This document shows positions 43,901 to 53,478 of a stretch of DNA of 64,000 nt, piece after piece. Source of the stretch: CAWGYT01 sp963826795 (lineage in GTDB: Bacteria; Planctomycetota; Planctomycetia; Pirellulales; Pirellulaceae); contig CAWGYT010000004.1 in NCBI GenBank assembly GCA_963826795.1, forward strand, positions 620,001-684,000, given 5' to 3'. Under the pieces are notes generated by a model. The model saw only the letters and a program-made list of their open reading frames with translations, was not told where the DNA came from and made no database searches. Position 1 is the stretch's first letter; each line of letters starts with the position of its first letter. Both the position numbers and the translations under genes were made by a program.

Positions 43901-45076
43901 GGCTGCAGGCGGCGTGTCGGCTGCAGGACGGGCCGGATTACGCTCGATCGCTTCATTCACCAAGCCGTTCACGCCGGCCAGTTGGCCTACGCCGAAGGCG
44001 TTTCCGCCGAGGTGGCTGAGGTTTTCGGAGCCGGCGACCAGCAGTCGGCGAATCTCACGCAGGGCGTCGGTGCTGAGCGTCGGAAGGCTGGCGCCGCCGT
44101 CTTCACGGGCCATTTCGACCAGTTGGGGCAGGAATGCGTAGTCTTCGGAAGACGGCTGAATCTTGAGTTCCCAGGTCAATGCCACGGACTGCCCAGCCGA
44201 CTCGGCCGTCAACTGCAGCGTGGCGGGCAGCGCCGCCCCGTCGAGAGGCCGGCGGCCGATCACGATGGAATCTCGATCCTGACGTAGCGGGGGAAGTCGA
44301 ACGGGAAACACCTCGCTGCCGAGATCGGCGAGCGATTGGCCTTCGAGCCAAGCGACGGACGATTTCAGGGCCGTTGCCAGGGCCGTCCCGGCTTGTTGGC
44401 CGGTGACGTCGGTCGCATCGACAAACACTTGGCCACCCGTCTGGTTGGCCAAGGCGACCAGCAGTTGCAGGTCGCGATGAGGACCGATGGCGTAGCTGGT
44501 CACCGTGACTCGGTTGGCTGCCAATTTCTCGGCGAGCGACGCGAACTGAGTCTTTGACAGCAGATCGGCCTGGCTAATGCCGTCGCCGAGATAGATCACA
44601 TGACGTGCGACGTCATCGCCACGGACAAACTGTTTCATGGCCGTGCTCAGGCCCTGCGACGAGATCGGTCGATCCGAGCGGTGTGCGGCGGCTGAGACGC
44701 TGCAAGGCCTGCGCAGCACCGGTTGCTGGGCGCCGACGAACTGGTCGGTCAGCGCGACAAACTTCAGGTCGACCGCCGCGATGAGCACGTGGTCCTTGGC
44801 GTCCAGACTCGCGACAAGGGTCTCGACCGCTTCCAGACTATCGACGCGATAGGCGCCCGCTTGGCTCGCCGAAGTGTCCACCAGGACCACGATGTCGCGT
44901 GACTCGGCTTGAGGCAGTTCTGCCGTCGGCTGCAGGCTGAGGGCAAAATAGCGTTGACCGTCGGGCCGATCGAACGTCATCAGATTGGCAGCCAAGGGGG
45001 CAGCCGATCGGGCTGATGACGCCAGCAACGTGCACAGCATGAACGCTCCCAAAGCGACGCGAACGGGCTTCGACAT
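40998..45076 (-). CDS. large secreted protein: VWA domain, STN-like domain, Met/Gly repeats, TPR-like region (frameshifted)
   Basis: About 1359 residues when repaired. Start ATG 45076 with GGGAG 8 bases upstream and a signal peptide (VALGAFMLCTLLASSARS). A von Willebrand A domain follows (RDIVVLVDTSASQAG, VIYLGDGISQADLLS). The middle is charged and partly coiled-coil. An STN/secretin-like domain sits near residue 740 (TLADAISYLEQLHGIQIEVN, ALKLMLRDLGLTYVIEDEVL). A Met/Gly-rich stretch then interrupts the frame near 42660-42662, where one base is missing. The next frame continues the Met/Gly repeats and goes into a helical TPR-like region, a beta domain (VKVSWTGDADIDVTVEEPAG) and a Gly-Val-Gly tail. 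Without repair it would appear as two genes. Function unknown, probably cell-envelope. Confidence 0.8.
42525..42703. repeat. Met-Gly-Gly coding repeat where the VWA/STN gene changes frame
   Basis: On the - strand, about 55-60 codons of the MGG/MGM type, made of ATG GGC GGN units. Near 42660-42662 the unit ...GGA GG- ATG GGC... lacks one base, which ends one frame after MGGWAVE and opens the other. Repeats like this are prone both to replication slippage and to sequencing indels. Confidence 0.8.
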
Positions 45077-45318
45077 AACACGAACTCCCTCGGGAAGATA
45101 AGAAAACCTGGCGGGCACGCTCTGTTCCGGATTCGAGGAGCCCCCGACGACTCGCAGCAACCGAGTCGGTATTTCTGGACACGATCTCACGTCCCCATTT
45201 TATTTGCTTTCGCGGCCCAACGCCACCAAGAAAACCCGTCCGAGTCCCGGTTTTTAGAGGCTCGGGCAGCTGCCCCTGGTTGCGGCCTTGGGCGGGTCGG
45301 TCCACAGTTGACCTGCCC

Positions 45319-45806
45319 GGGCCCCCTCATCCGGCCTTCGGCCACCTTCTCCCGCCAGGGGAGAAGGGACGCTCCCGCCAGGGGAGAAGGGACGGCGTGG
45401 GTCCGGGGCCGCACGTCGCCGCGTCCCGTTGCGGGACAAGCGATGTCACCTCTCCCGTTCCGGGAGAGGTCGTCGGGGACCCGCCCGCGGGTCGCCGGCG
45501 GGTGAGGGCGGCGCGTTGCGGGCCCCCTCATCCGGCCTTCGGCCACCTTCTCCCGCCAGGGGAGAAGGGACGGCGTGGGTCCGGGGCGGCACGTCGCTCG
45601 TCCCGTTGCGGGACGAGCGATGTCACCTCACCCGTTCCAAGACGAGCGATGTCACCTCTCCCGTTCCAAGACGAGCGATGTCACCTCTCCCGTTCCGGGA
45701 GAGGTCGTCGGGGACCCGCCCGCGGGTCGCCGGCGGGTGAGGGCGGCGCGTTGCGGGCCCCCTCATCCGGCTTTCGGCCACCTTCTCCCGCCAGGGCAGA
45801 AGCAAC
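45319..45806. repeat. nested intergenic repeat array
   Basis: Three copies of a GC-rich unit starting gccccctcatccggc and including cttctcccgcc (45321-45400, 45521-45570, 45755-45806). A larger unit of about 100 bases from gcgatgtcacctctcccg to the next ccccctcatccgg is duplicated at an exact offset of 236 (45439-45538 and 45675-45774). Between the copies, the segment gacgagcgatgtcacct is tandemly repeated three times (45614-45690). The rest of the gap from 45077 to 45925 has no recognised gene. Spacing is irregular and units differ, unlike CRISPR. Confidence 0.8.
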
Positions 45807-45925
45807 GGCGTGGGCCCTGGCATGTCGCTCGGATTCGGTAGCGTGGTGACCGAAATCGCGTTAAAATCCAGCGACCGTCGCAATAAGATCGCCGTTTTTT
45901 TATTCACCAGATTGAGGAGTCTTCG

Positions 45926-46861
45926 ATGTCGAACGTGGGCGAGTCCGGTTTTTCCCGTCGTGAGTTTTCCAGGTCCCTTGCCGCCGCGGGCGTTGGTGCG
46001 GCGTTGTGGCCGCTGGCTCAGTCCGCGTTGGCCGCCGAAGAAGGCGAACAACTGTTCAAGATCTCGCTGGCCGAATGGTCCCTGCATCGTACGCTCCGCG
46101 CGGGCGAGCTGGACAATCGGGACTTTGCCAAGGTCGCCAAGTCGAAGTTCGGGATTGAGGCGGTTGAGTACGTCAACCAGTTCTTCATGGACAAGGCGCA
46201 GGACAAGGCGTACCTGGATGAGCTCAAGATGCGGGCGGAGGACGAGGGCGTCAAGACGCTGCTCATCATGTGTGACGGCGAGGGCAACCTGGGAGACGCC
46301 AGCCTTCAGAAACGTGCGCAGGCTGTCGAAAACCATTTCAAGTGGGTGGAGGCGGCCAAGCATCTTGGCTGCCATTCGATTCGCGTGAACGCCGCCAGCA
46401 GTGGAAGTTACCAGGATCAGGTCTATCGGGCGGCGGACGGTCTGCGAGCGTTAACGGAATTCGCCACGAAGCACGAAATCAATGTGATCGTCGAGAATCA
46501 CGGCGGCTTGTCGTCCAACGGCGCGTGGCTCTCGGAGGTCATGCGGACGGTTGACATGCCGCGCTGCGGAACGTTGCCTGACTTTGGCAATTTCAATCTC
46601 GGCAACGGCAAAGAGTACAACCGGTATCAGGGAGTCCTCGAGCTGATGCCGTACGCGAAAGCGGTTAGTGCCAAGTCCCACGACTTCGACGAACAGGGTC
46701 AAGAGATCCATACCGATTACGTGATGATGATGAAGATCGTCCGCGATGCGGGTTACCGGGGCTACGTCGGGATCGAATACGAGGGCAGCAAGCTCAGCGA
46801 AGAGGACGGCATCAAAGCCACGAAGGCCTTGCTGGAAATGGTCCGCGACGAATTGTCCTAG
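45926..46861 (+). CDS. Tat-exported sugar phosphate isomerase/epimerase-like TIM-barrel protein
   Basis: 311 residues; ATG 45926 has GAGGAG 6 bases upstream. A twin-arginine signal (FSRREFSRSLAAAGVGAAL, cleaved near AQSALAA) suggests export in a folded state. The AP-endonuclease-2 (xylose isomerase-like) TIM barrel follows: ISLAEWSLHRTL, FGIEAVEYVNQFF, the strand IRVNAASSGSYQDQV, INVIVENHGGLSSNGAWLSE (metal-binding Glu), GTLPDFGNFNL, VSAKSHDFDEQG and YVGIEYEGSKLSEEDG. Such proteins are very common in planctomycetes; the substrate is unknown. Its stop overlaps the convergent TIGR03032 gene by four bases. Confidence 0.85.
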   Translation: MSNVGESGFSRREFSRSLAAAGVGAALWPLAQSALAAEEGEQLFKISLAEWSLHRTLRAGELDNRDFAKVAKSKFGIEAVEYVNQFFMDKAQDKAYLDELKMRAEDEGVKTLLIMCDGEGNLGDASLQKRAQAVENHFKWVEAAKHLGCHSIRVNAASSGSYQDQVYRAADGLRALTEFATKHEINVIVENHGGLSSNGAWLSEVMRTVDMPRCGTLPDFGNFNLGNGKEYNRYQGVLELMPYAKAVSAKSHDFDEQGQEIHTDYVMMMKIVRDAGYRGYVGIEYEGSKLSEEDGIKATKALLEMVRDELS

Positions 46862-47931
46862 GACCCTGCGGTCCAGCGGGTGATCTTGCCTTCTTCGTCC
46901 TCGAACCAGACGTTATGCCGGATGTCGTCTTGTTTCAGCCCCAGGGCTTTGGGGCGACGCGCGCCCGGCAGGACGAGCACGTCGTAGAGCTCATCGACGC
47001 GACCTTCGATTTGCAGCCATTCCACGGGTTTCCCTCGGTTCAGGTCGATGACAAGCAGCCCGCAGCCCGGTCGGACCCGACGTTGGGTGAGGGCGTCATC
47101 CAGCGGGAGTCCGGCGAAGGTTTGCTCCCGGGGTCGCGACAGACCGATGACGGCGAAATGTTCGATAAACGCCAAGCCACGCGCATACCCCGGACAGAAC
47201 GCGACCGGCTCGAACACGCCCCGCGCTAAATCGACTCGGCCAAATTGACCGTGTCCCGAGTCGAGCACCCACAGTTGCTCCTGGTACAGTCGTGGTGAGT
47301 GGGGCATCGCCAGTCCGCTGACGATTATTTCATTCGATTCCACGTCGATCACGCAGCCCCCGGTCGCTCGCTGCTCGCGCCAACCCTGCCGCTGGTTCGT
47401 TTGCGAGCAGGCGGTGACGAATCGAGCGCGGCGGCCGTCACTTGCCAGCCCGTTCAGATGGCATCGGTCTTCCGCCGCCAGGCGATCGATAAACGGCGGT
47501 CGCCACAACGGCTCGAAGTTGAATCGCCGGGAGGTCGTCGCCAGGCAGCTGAACAGCGTATTGACGAAGATGGCTCGCTGCTGGTCGTCCACCATCAAGT
47601 CGTGTGCATCGACATCGCCCGTGGTGTAGGCCAAGCGGGGAACGAACAGGCGATCGTAGCCGTCGTCGGTGACGGCATTCTCGGCCAGCACATTCTCGAG
47701 TCGCCAAAGCTGATAGGCGGCGGCCAGCCACAGCGTTTGGCCATCCGTCCACAGTCCCAAACAGCGGTTGAACGTGCGCTCGAACACCGAGAGACGTTGC
47801 GCGTCCTTTTGCCCCACGAAAAACAGCTTGCCGAGCTGATAGGTGCTGAAGGCAAGACTTGCGTTCCGCGCCGCCAGCCAGTCGGCAAAACCCCGGCTGG
47901 CGAGAATTCGAAATCCGGACGCGGTGGACAT
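46858..47931 (-). CDS. TIGR03032 family protein
   Basis: 357 residues matching the TIGR03032 pattern as I remember it: LGKLFFVGQ-type start, CHLNGLASDGRRARFVTACS, GWREQRATGGCVIDVESNEI, GLAMPHSPRLYQEQLWVLDS and GYARGLAFIEHFAVIGLSRP. The repeating beta-rich layout suggests a propeller fold. No signal peptide. Function is not established; some relatives lie in loci for surface or carbohydrate proteins. It is 12 bases downstream of the FG-GAP gene on the same strand and may be co-transcribed with it. Confidence 0.82.
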   Translation of the reverse strand: MSTASGFRILASRGFADWLAARNASLAFSTYQLGKLFFVGQKDAQRLSVFERTFNRCLGLWTDGQTLWLAAAYQLWRLENVLAENAVTDDGYDRLFVPRLAYTTGDVDAHDLMVDDQQRAIFVNTLFSCLATTSRRFNFEPLWRPPFIDRLAAEDRCHLNGLASDGRRARFVTACSQTNQRQGWREQRATGGCVIDVESNEIIVSGLAMPHSPRLYQEQLWVLDSGHGQFGRVDLARGVFEPVAFCPGYARGLAFIEHFAVIGLSRPREQTFAGLPLDDALTQRRVRPGCGLLVIDLNRGKPVEWLQIEGRVDELYDVLVLPGARRPKALGLKQDDIRHNVWFEDEEGKITRWTAGS

Positions 47932-47943
47932 GACGGCAAGGGC

Positions 47944-50712
47944 CTATCGGGAAACGCGGCGCTCGGTGTCTGCCAGTGACGCGTCTGCCAGTGATGCGTC
48001 TGCCAGTGACGCGTCTGCCAGTGACGCGCCGGCCAGTGACGCGGCCACGTCACTCAGCCAGGACGGCGACATTGGGCTGGAAACGATCGACGCAGGGCGG
48101 GCGGCCGCGACATACCCACCTTGTTGAAAGGCGGCCACGAGGTCCTCCGAATCGAACTCGCTGTCACAGTTCCAATCCCCATCGGCCCAGCCCGAGTTCC
48201 CGCTGACCTCGTCTTCGTACTGGCCTAACGCAAACACTTCAACCAGATCGCCGGAATCAAAGATCCCGTCCAAGTTCGCATCTCCCGGCGTCGTGCCGAT
48301 CAGGCTGAGAACCAGTCGCTCGAAATCCAGCATGTCGACGAGCCCGTCGTCATTCAGGTCAAATCCCGGTTCCGGCTCGGCGCCACGTATCTGCTGGCAG
48401 AGCAGGTCAATGTCCTCGGCCGTGATCGTGCCATCCTGGTTGAAGTCGCCGTCCGCCACGGGAACGTGCCGGTACCACAACACGCGGCTGACGTCGTACG
48501 CGCCCGTCAGCACGTCCAGATTGCCGTCGCCATTGAGATCTGCCGCCCGGATCGAGCTTGGTCCGAACGGGCCTTTGTCAATGGTCGCAAACGGCGCGAA
48601 TTGACCATGATCCAGATTTTCGTACCAGGCGAACGTGTCGTCCACCACCGACGCGACCAGGGCGTCCAGGTCGCCGTCGCCGTCCAAGTCGGCCAAGTCA
48701 ATTGCCTCGGGGCCTAGCGGGACCGGCCCCAGCGACCACGGGCCGGCAAAGCTGTCCGCCGCATCCACATTTTCGAGCCAGTACAATTCGTCCCCAAATA
48801 GCGGCGCGACCAGTAGGTCCGGGTCGCCATCCAGGTCAATATCGCCGGCCGAAATCGCGATCGGGGTCTCGGTCGTGGCGGTGATCAACTTCTCGGCGGC
48901 AAAATTCCCCTTGCTGTCCTGATTCTCAAACCAGACGACGCGGCTGTCGTACAGCGAGACGACGGCCAGATCGAGGTCGTCATCTCCGTCCAGATCGGCG
49001 ACGGCGACCTCGCGCGGTGAGTCCAGCAGGCTGGCGATCGTTCTTGCGGCGCCGAAGTTCCCGGCACGGTCGAGGTTCTCGAACCAGACGACCTGCGGGG
49101 CAGACGGGTCGGTGACGGTCGCGATGACGTCCAGGTCGCCATCTCCATCCAGATCGGCCGCTTGCGTTTCCTCGGACCCGAATAAGTCATTGGCCAGCGT
49201 CTGTCGCGGTCCGAATCCCAGGGGCCCGCCCAGGTTTTCGTACCAGGCCAAGGTGCCGGCCTGCCCGACGACCAGCAGATCGGGTCGGTTGTCCCCGTTC
49301 AGATCGGGTGCCTCCAGGTTGATCGCATACTCCAGCAAATCATCGACGATTTGCATCTCGCCGAATGCCCCTTCGCGATCCAGGTTCTCGTACCAGGCGA
49401 CGGTATTGTCCAGGACCGAGGCGGATGCGACATCCAGATCCCCGTCGCCATCGACGTCCAGGGCGACGACGGAATCGACGCCAACCGCGCCGGCGCGGGA
49501 GACGAGCGTGATGGGGCCAAAGCCGCCTGCTTCTTGCTTGGTCCAGCCGATTTCGTCGAACTCCAGCGAGGCAAAGGCGACATCGACGTTGCCATCACCG
49601 TCCAGGTCGCCGGCATACACCGAAGGCACCGTTCCCAATTCGCCGGCGATGATCTGGGCCGCGCCAAAATCGCCAAGTCCGTCGAGATTCTCGTACCAGA
49701 TTGCCACCTCGTCGTAGATCGATTCCGTGACCAGATCCAAATCGTCGTCTCCATCCAGATCGATCACCTGAATCGTCTCGACCCGCCTCAATCCGCGATC
49801 CACGACCACGGGGTCGGAGAAGGTCCCTTCCGCATCGAGATTCTGGTACCAGACGATCTCGCCCGGCTCGTAAAAGGAACCCGCCACCAGATCGATGTCC
49901 CCATCGCCGTCGATGTCAGCCGCGGCAACTTCCCCGGCCCCGTAGAGGTCACCCAGGCGGCGCTGGGGCCCGAACGTTCCCTCTCCATCCAGGTTTTCGT
50001 ACCAGGCGATTCTGTCATCCACGTACGACGCCGAGACGACGTCGGCATCGCCGTCCCCGTCCAGATCGGCGGCCACGGCGGCGTAGGGGAATTGCACCTC
50101 GACGGTGATCACCTGTTGTGGACCGAAGTTTCCCTGGCCGTCCACGTTTTCGTACCAGGACACGTCCGAATCGTAAGGATCGGCCGAGGTGGAAACCAGA
50201 TCCAGGTCGTCATCGCCGTCCAGGTCGGCGGCGTGAATCGATTCTCCCGCGATCGCCAAGTCGGTTACCACGCGTTCCGGCCCGAAGTTGCCAAACCCAT
50301 CCAGGTTCTCGTGCCAGGCGACGCGGTTATCGGCGGGCGAGACGAAGGCCACGTCCAAGTCGTCGTCGTCGTCCAGATCGGCGGCAATCACCAGCGCCAC
50401 ACCCGGCGCCCGCTCGGTGATCAACCGCAGGCGGCCGAAGGTGCCCTGTCCGTCCAGGTTCTCGTACCAACCCACCCGGCCGTCGAACGCCGAGCCGGCC
50501 AGGAGGTCCAGATCGTGATCGCCGTCCAGGTCGGCCATCGTGACGTCGCGAGCGCCCGCGTGGTCCGAGGTCGCAATTGGGGGCTCCGGGACGAACGTGA
50601 TCGCCGCCAAGAGATGGCGTGATTCGAGCAGCTCCAGCTGGAGTTGGCCGACGCGTAAGCGACGACGTGCCGCTGGACTCAGCCGTGAATTCGTGGATTC
50701 GAAACGTCGCAC
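47944..50712 (-). CDS. FG-GAP/VCBS repeat surface protein with LEPR-like N-terminus and dockerin-like C-terminus
   Basis: 922 residues; GTG 50712 follows GAGAGGAAA. The N-terminus is basic and contains LELLESRHLLA, a LEPR-XLL-like sorting signature known from planctomycete surface proteins. I count 14 FG-GAP repeats, each with a calcium loop such as DLDGDGDLDVIAT and ending in WYENLDGQGTFG. A C-terminal Asp-rich module follows: GDFNQDGTITAEDIDLLCQQ, GDANLDGIFDSGDLVEVF, DWNCDSEFDSEDLVAAFQQG. The tail ends in tandem ASLAD pentads. Fourteen repeats would form two seven-bladed beta-propellers. Surface-displayed, calcium-dependent binding is likely; the ligand is unknown. It is a paralogue of the next gene. 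Confidence 0.88.
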   Translation of the reverse strand: MRRFESTNSRLSPAARRRLRVGQLQLELLESRHLLAAITFVPEPPIATSDHAGARDVTMADLDGDHDLDLLAGSAFDGRVGWYENLDGQGTFGRLRLITERAPGVALVIAADLDDDDDLDVAFVSPADNRVAWHENLDGFGNFGPERVVTDLAIAGESIHAADLDGDDDLDLVSTSADPYDSDVSWYENVDGQGNFGPQQVITVEVQFPYAAVAADLDGDGDADVVSASYVDDRIAWYENLDGEGTFGPQRRLGDLYGAGEVAAADIDGDGDIDLVAGSFYEPGEIVWYQNLDAEGTFSDPVVVDRGLRRVETIQVIDLDGDDDLDLVTESIYDEVAIWYENLDGLGDFGAAQIIAGELGTVPSVYAGDLDGDGNVDVAFASLEFDEIGWTKQEAGGFGPITLVSRAGAVGVDSVVALDVDGDGDLDVASASVLDNTVAWYENLDREGAFGEMQIVDDLLEYAINLEAPDLNGDNRPDLLVVGQAGTLAWYENLGGPLGFGPRQTLANDLFGSEETQAADLDGDGDLDVIATVTDPSAPQVVWFENLDRAGNFGAARTIASLLDSPREVAVADLDGDDDLDLAVVSLYDSRVVWFENQDSKGNFAAEKLITATTETPIAISAGDIDLDGDPDLLVAPLFGDELYWLENVDAADSFAGPWSLGPVPLGPEAIDLADLDGDGDLDALVASVVDDTFAWYENLDHGQFAPFATIDKGPFGPSSIRAADLNGDGNLDVLTGAYDVSRVLWYRHVPVADGDFNQDGTITAEDIDLLCQQIRGAEPEPGFDLNDDGLVDMLDFERLVLSLIGTTPGDANLDGIFDSGDLVEVFALGQYEDEVSGNSGWADGDWNCDSEFDSEDLVAAFQQGGYVAAARPASIVSSPMSPSWLSDVAASLAGASLADASLADASLADASLADTERRVSR
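47969..48043. repeat. 15-bp tandem repeat, five copies, at the 3' end of the FG-GAP gene
   Basis: The unit tctgccagtgacgcg occurs five times with few changes (47969-48043). In the - strand gene it encodes a repeated ASLAD pentapeptide near the C-terminus. The unit is a multiple of three, so copy-number changes keep the frame. The neighbouring paralogue lacks it. Confidence 0.88.
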
Positions 50713-50733
50713 GTCGTGGTTTCCTCTCGTCGA

Positions 50734-53478
50734 TTAAGACCGCCGCGGCGAGCGCTGTGCGGTCCAGGGCTGCGTCCGATCGGCCGCGACTGCGGCGGCC
50801 AGCAGCGCCCAATCGGGCTCGCCCAAGGGTTCCGCACCCGTGGTGTAGGTTCCTCGCTGAAACGCCAGGACCAGATCTCCCGTTCCGAAGTCTCCGTCGC
50901 AGTCCCAGTCCCCGGTTGCCCAGGATGAGTTGTCGTCGATCCCGTCTTCGTACTGTCCGGTCTGAAAAATGGCGACCAGATCACGCGAATCGAACAGTCC
51001 GTCCAGGTTCGCGTCCCCATAGGACGTTTGCAGAACCTGCTCGATTAACTCATCCAGATCGAGCGAATCAAGTGCGCCGTCGCGGTTGAGATCGAAGACG
51101 GCCTCCGTCGCGGACAGGCGGATGGCTTGGCAAAGCAAATCAATATCGGCGGCGTCGACGAAGCCATCGCCGTCAAAGTCTCCTGAGCCGGATTGGTTGA
51201 GGTAGAGGGCGATCTTGCTGTCGTAAAACGTCGCCGAGACGATGTCCGGGCGATCGTCCCCGTTAATGTCACCCGCCACCACGTCGAAGGCCTGACCCAC
51301 CAACTGGGTCGAGGCGACAATCGTGTGGCCTTCGAATGAGCCATCGGGCAAACGTTCGAACCAGACGAGGAAGAACTCACCTCCCAGCAGCAGATCCTGG
51401 GTCCCGTTGCCGTCGATGTCGGCCAGGTCGAGGGCCTCCAGGCGGGACAGCCCCTCGGCGATTTCCTGGGCCGGCCCAAACGTCGCCTGGCCCGTGTTTT
51501 CGATCCAGACGAGGGTTCCGTCTTCGTAGCGGGTGGACACCAGGTCCAGGTCCCCGTCGCCGTCCAGATCCAGCGCCTCGACCGTGGTCGGACCGCCGCC
51601 ACGGGCGATCGAGCGGGCACTCGAGAAAGCCCCCTCGCCGTCGGTGTTTTGAAACCAAAGCAGTTCGCCGTCGCCGTTGGTGTTGTAGTTGCCATACGCC
51701 GCCGCAATCAGGTCCAGATGGCCGTCGCCGTCCAGGTCGGCGGCCGTGAGCCATTCGGCGCCGATCGCACGGCGGGTCAGGATCTGAATCGCGCCAAAAT
51801 TCCCGTCCCCGTCCAGATTTTCGAACCAGGCCACGATTCCCTGCGAATAGGACGCCGCCGCGACATCCAAATCCCCATCGCCATCCAGATCGGCCGCGTG
51901 CACGGCCGTCGCGCCGCTCAGTCGATTCGTGACGAGGCGCTGAGAGGCGAACGTGCCCTTGCCGTCGACGTTCGGGTACCATGCGATCTTGCCATCGTCG
52001 AAGGAAGCGGAAAGCAGATCTTCATTGCCATCCCCGTCCAAGTCGGCCGTACGCACCGACTGCACGCGCTGCGCCTCGTTCGTGACCACACGCTGCGGGG
52101 AAAACGTTCCCTCGCCGTCGAGGTTCTCGTACCAGGCGACCTCGTTGTCCCAGTATCCGGCTGCCACAACGTCCAGATCACCGTCGCCGTCCAAATCCGC
52201 CAAGGCCGCGGACAACGCGCCGCCGGCATCCGAGAGGATATCCCGTTGGCGATCGAAATTCCCCAGTCCATCTCGATTTCGGAACCATGACACATTGTTG
52301 TCAATTACCGAAGCCGCCAGGACGTCGAGAAATCCATCCTGGTCAACATCCGCCACCGCGACGTGCTCGACGCCCGGCGCATCAAGCGAAATGATCCGCT
52401 CGCCCCCGAACGTGCCCAGGCCATCCAGGTTCGGAAACCAGACGACCTTATTTTCGTTGTCGAGGTAAAAGTACGAGGCGCCAATCAGGTCCAAGTCGCC
52501 GTCGCCATCGACGTCGGCCAGCGTCACCGACTGCCCCCGTTCGGCGGTGACGGAAAGATCCTGTTGAGTTCCAAACGTGCCTTGGCTGTCCGTGTTTTCG
52601 AACCAGGCCAGTTTGTTGTCGAAGTAGAGTGCCACGAACAGGTCCAAGTCGCCATCGGAGTCCACATCGGCCAGTTCGATCGACTCGGGACCGTCACCGG
52701 AAAAGTTGAGCACTTGGGCGGTTCCGAACGTGCCGTTCCCCTGATTCGGGAACCACGCCAGCGTGTCGTCAAAGCGGTACGCGACGGCGATGTCGGGAAG
52801 GTCGTCGTCGTTCAGATCTCCGATCTTGACGCTGCGCGGGCCCTCGGGGCTTGCCGAAATCAGTTGCGGCAAGCCGAAGTTGCCCTGGCCGTCGTTGCGA
52901 TACCAGGTGACCTCGTCGTTGATCCACGACCCGGCAACCAGATCCACGTGTCCGTCGCCGTCCAGGTCGGCGGCGTCCAGGGTGCGAACCCCGTCGGTCT
53001 GATTCGCCACCGATTGCGCGGTGTCAAAGTTGCCCAGGCCATCGAGGTTTTGGTACCACTGCACGCGATCGGCACCGTAGGCGGCGACCACCACATCCAG
53101 GTCCTGGTCCCCGTCCAGATCGACGGCCAGCACGTCCCGGGCCTCAATCGCGTCCGTGCCGATCAGTCGCTGCGAGAACTGGCCGGCCCCGAGATTCTCG
53201 AACCAGGCGACGCGGTTATCGCGGTAGGACACGACCAGCGCATCGGCATCGCCGTCTCCGTCGATATCGGCCGCGACGACTCGATCGGGGCCGTCCGCAT
53301 CCAGACCGTCAATGATTTGCTGCGGACCGAAAGGGACCGCCGTCAGCAGTTGCCGCGACTCGAGCGATTCCAGGCAGAAGCGGCGACGTCCCGGCCGCAG
53401 GGAGCGTCCCGCAGGGAGACCGCCCGACCGCTCGGCCTCGACCCTGACCGCGCGGCAGCTTCTGTGTTCCGACGTCAC
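50734..53478 (-). CDS. FG-GAP/VCBS repeat surface protein with LEPR-like N-terminus and dockerin-like C-terminus (paralogue)
   Basis: About 914 residues from GTG 53478, preceded by GGGAG at 10 bases; the open frame reaches back to 53580. The N-terminus carries LESLESRQLLT, matching LEPR-XLL. I count 14 FG-GAP repeats (DIDGDGDADALVV to DINGDDRPDIVSA), the same number as in the neighbour. The C-terminal Asp-rich module (GDFDGDGFVDAADIDLLCQA, GDANLDGLFDSRDLVAIF, DWDCDGDFGTGDLVLAFQRG) is also shared. It ends with a short Ala/Arg tail and has no ASLAD repeats. The two genes are 22 bases apart on one strand and probably arose by tandem duplication. Confidence 0.87.
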   Translation of the reverse strand: MTSEHRSCRAVRVEAERSGGLPAGRSLRPGRRRFCLESLESRQLLTAVPFGPQQIIDGLDADGPDRVVAADIDGDGDADALVVSYRDNRVAWFENLGAGQFSQRLIGTDAIEARDVLAVDLDGDQDLDVVVAAYGADRVQWYQNLDGLGNFDTAQSVANQTDGVRTLDAADLDGDGHVDLVAGSWINDEVTWYRNDGQGNFGLPQLISASPEGPRSVKIGDLNDDDLPDIAVAYRFDDTLAWFPNQGNGTFGTAQVLNFSGDGPESIELADVDSDGDLDLFVALYFDNKLAWFENTDSQGTFGTQQDLSVTAERGQSVTLADVDGDGDLDLIGASYFYLDNENKVVWFPNLDGLGTFGGERIISLDAPGVEHVAVADVDQDGFLDVLAASVIDNNVSWFRNRDGLGNFDRQRDILSDAGGALSAALADLDGDGDLDVVAAGYWDNEVAWYENLDGEGTFSPQRVVTNEAQRVQSVRTADLDGDGNEDLLSASFDDGKIAWYPNVDGKGTFASQRLVTNRLSGATAVHAADLDGDGDLDVAAASYSQGIVAWFENLDGDGNFGAIQILTRRAIGAEWLTAADLDGDGHLDLIAAAYGNYNTNGDGELLWFQNTDGEGAFSSARSIARGGGPTTVEALDLDGDGDLDLVSTRYEDGTLVWIENTGQATFGPAQEIAEGLSRLEALDLADIDGNGTQDLLLGGEFFLVWFERLPDGSFEGHTIVASTQLVGQAFDVVAGDINGDDRPDIVSATFYDSKIALYLNQSGSGDFDGDGFVDAADIDLLCQAIRLSATEAVFDLNRDGALDSLDLDELIEQVLQTSYGDANLDGLFDSRDLVAIFQTGQYEDGIDDNSSWATGDWDCDGDFGTGDLVLAFQRGTYTTGAEPLGEPDWALLAAAVAADRTQPWTAQRSPRRS

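Noticed and set aside
45319..45806. CRISPR array
   Set aside because: Repeat units differ in length and spacing, spacers are not unique, and no cas genes are present.
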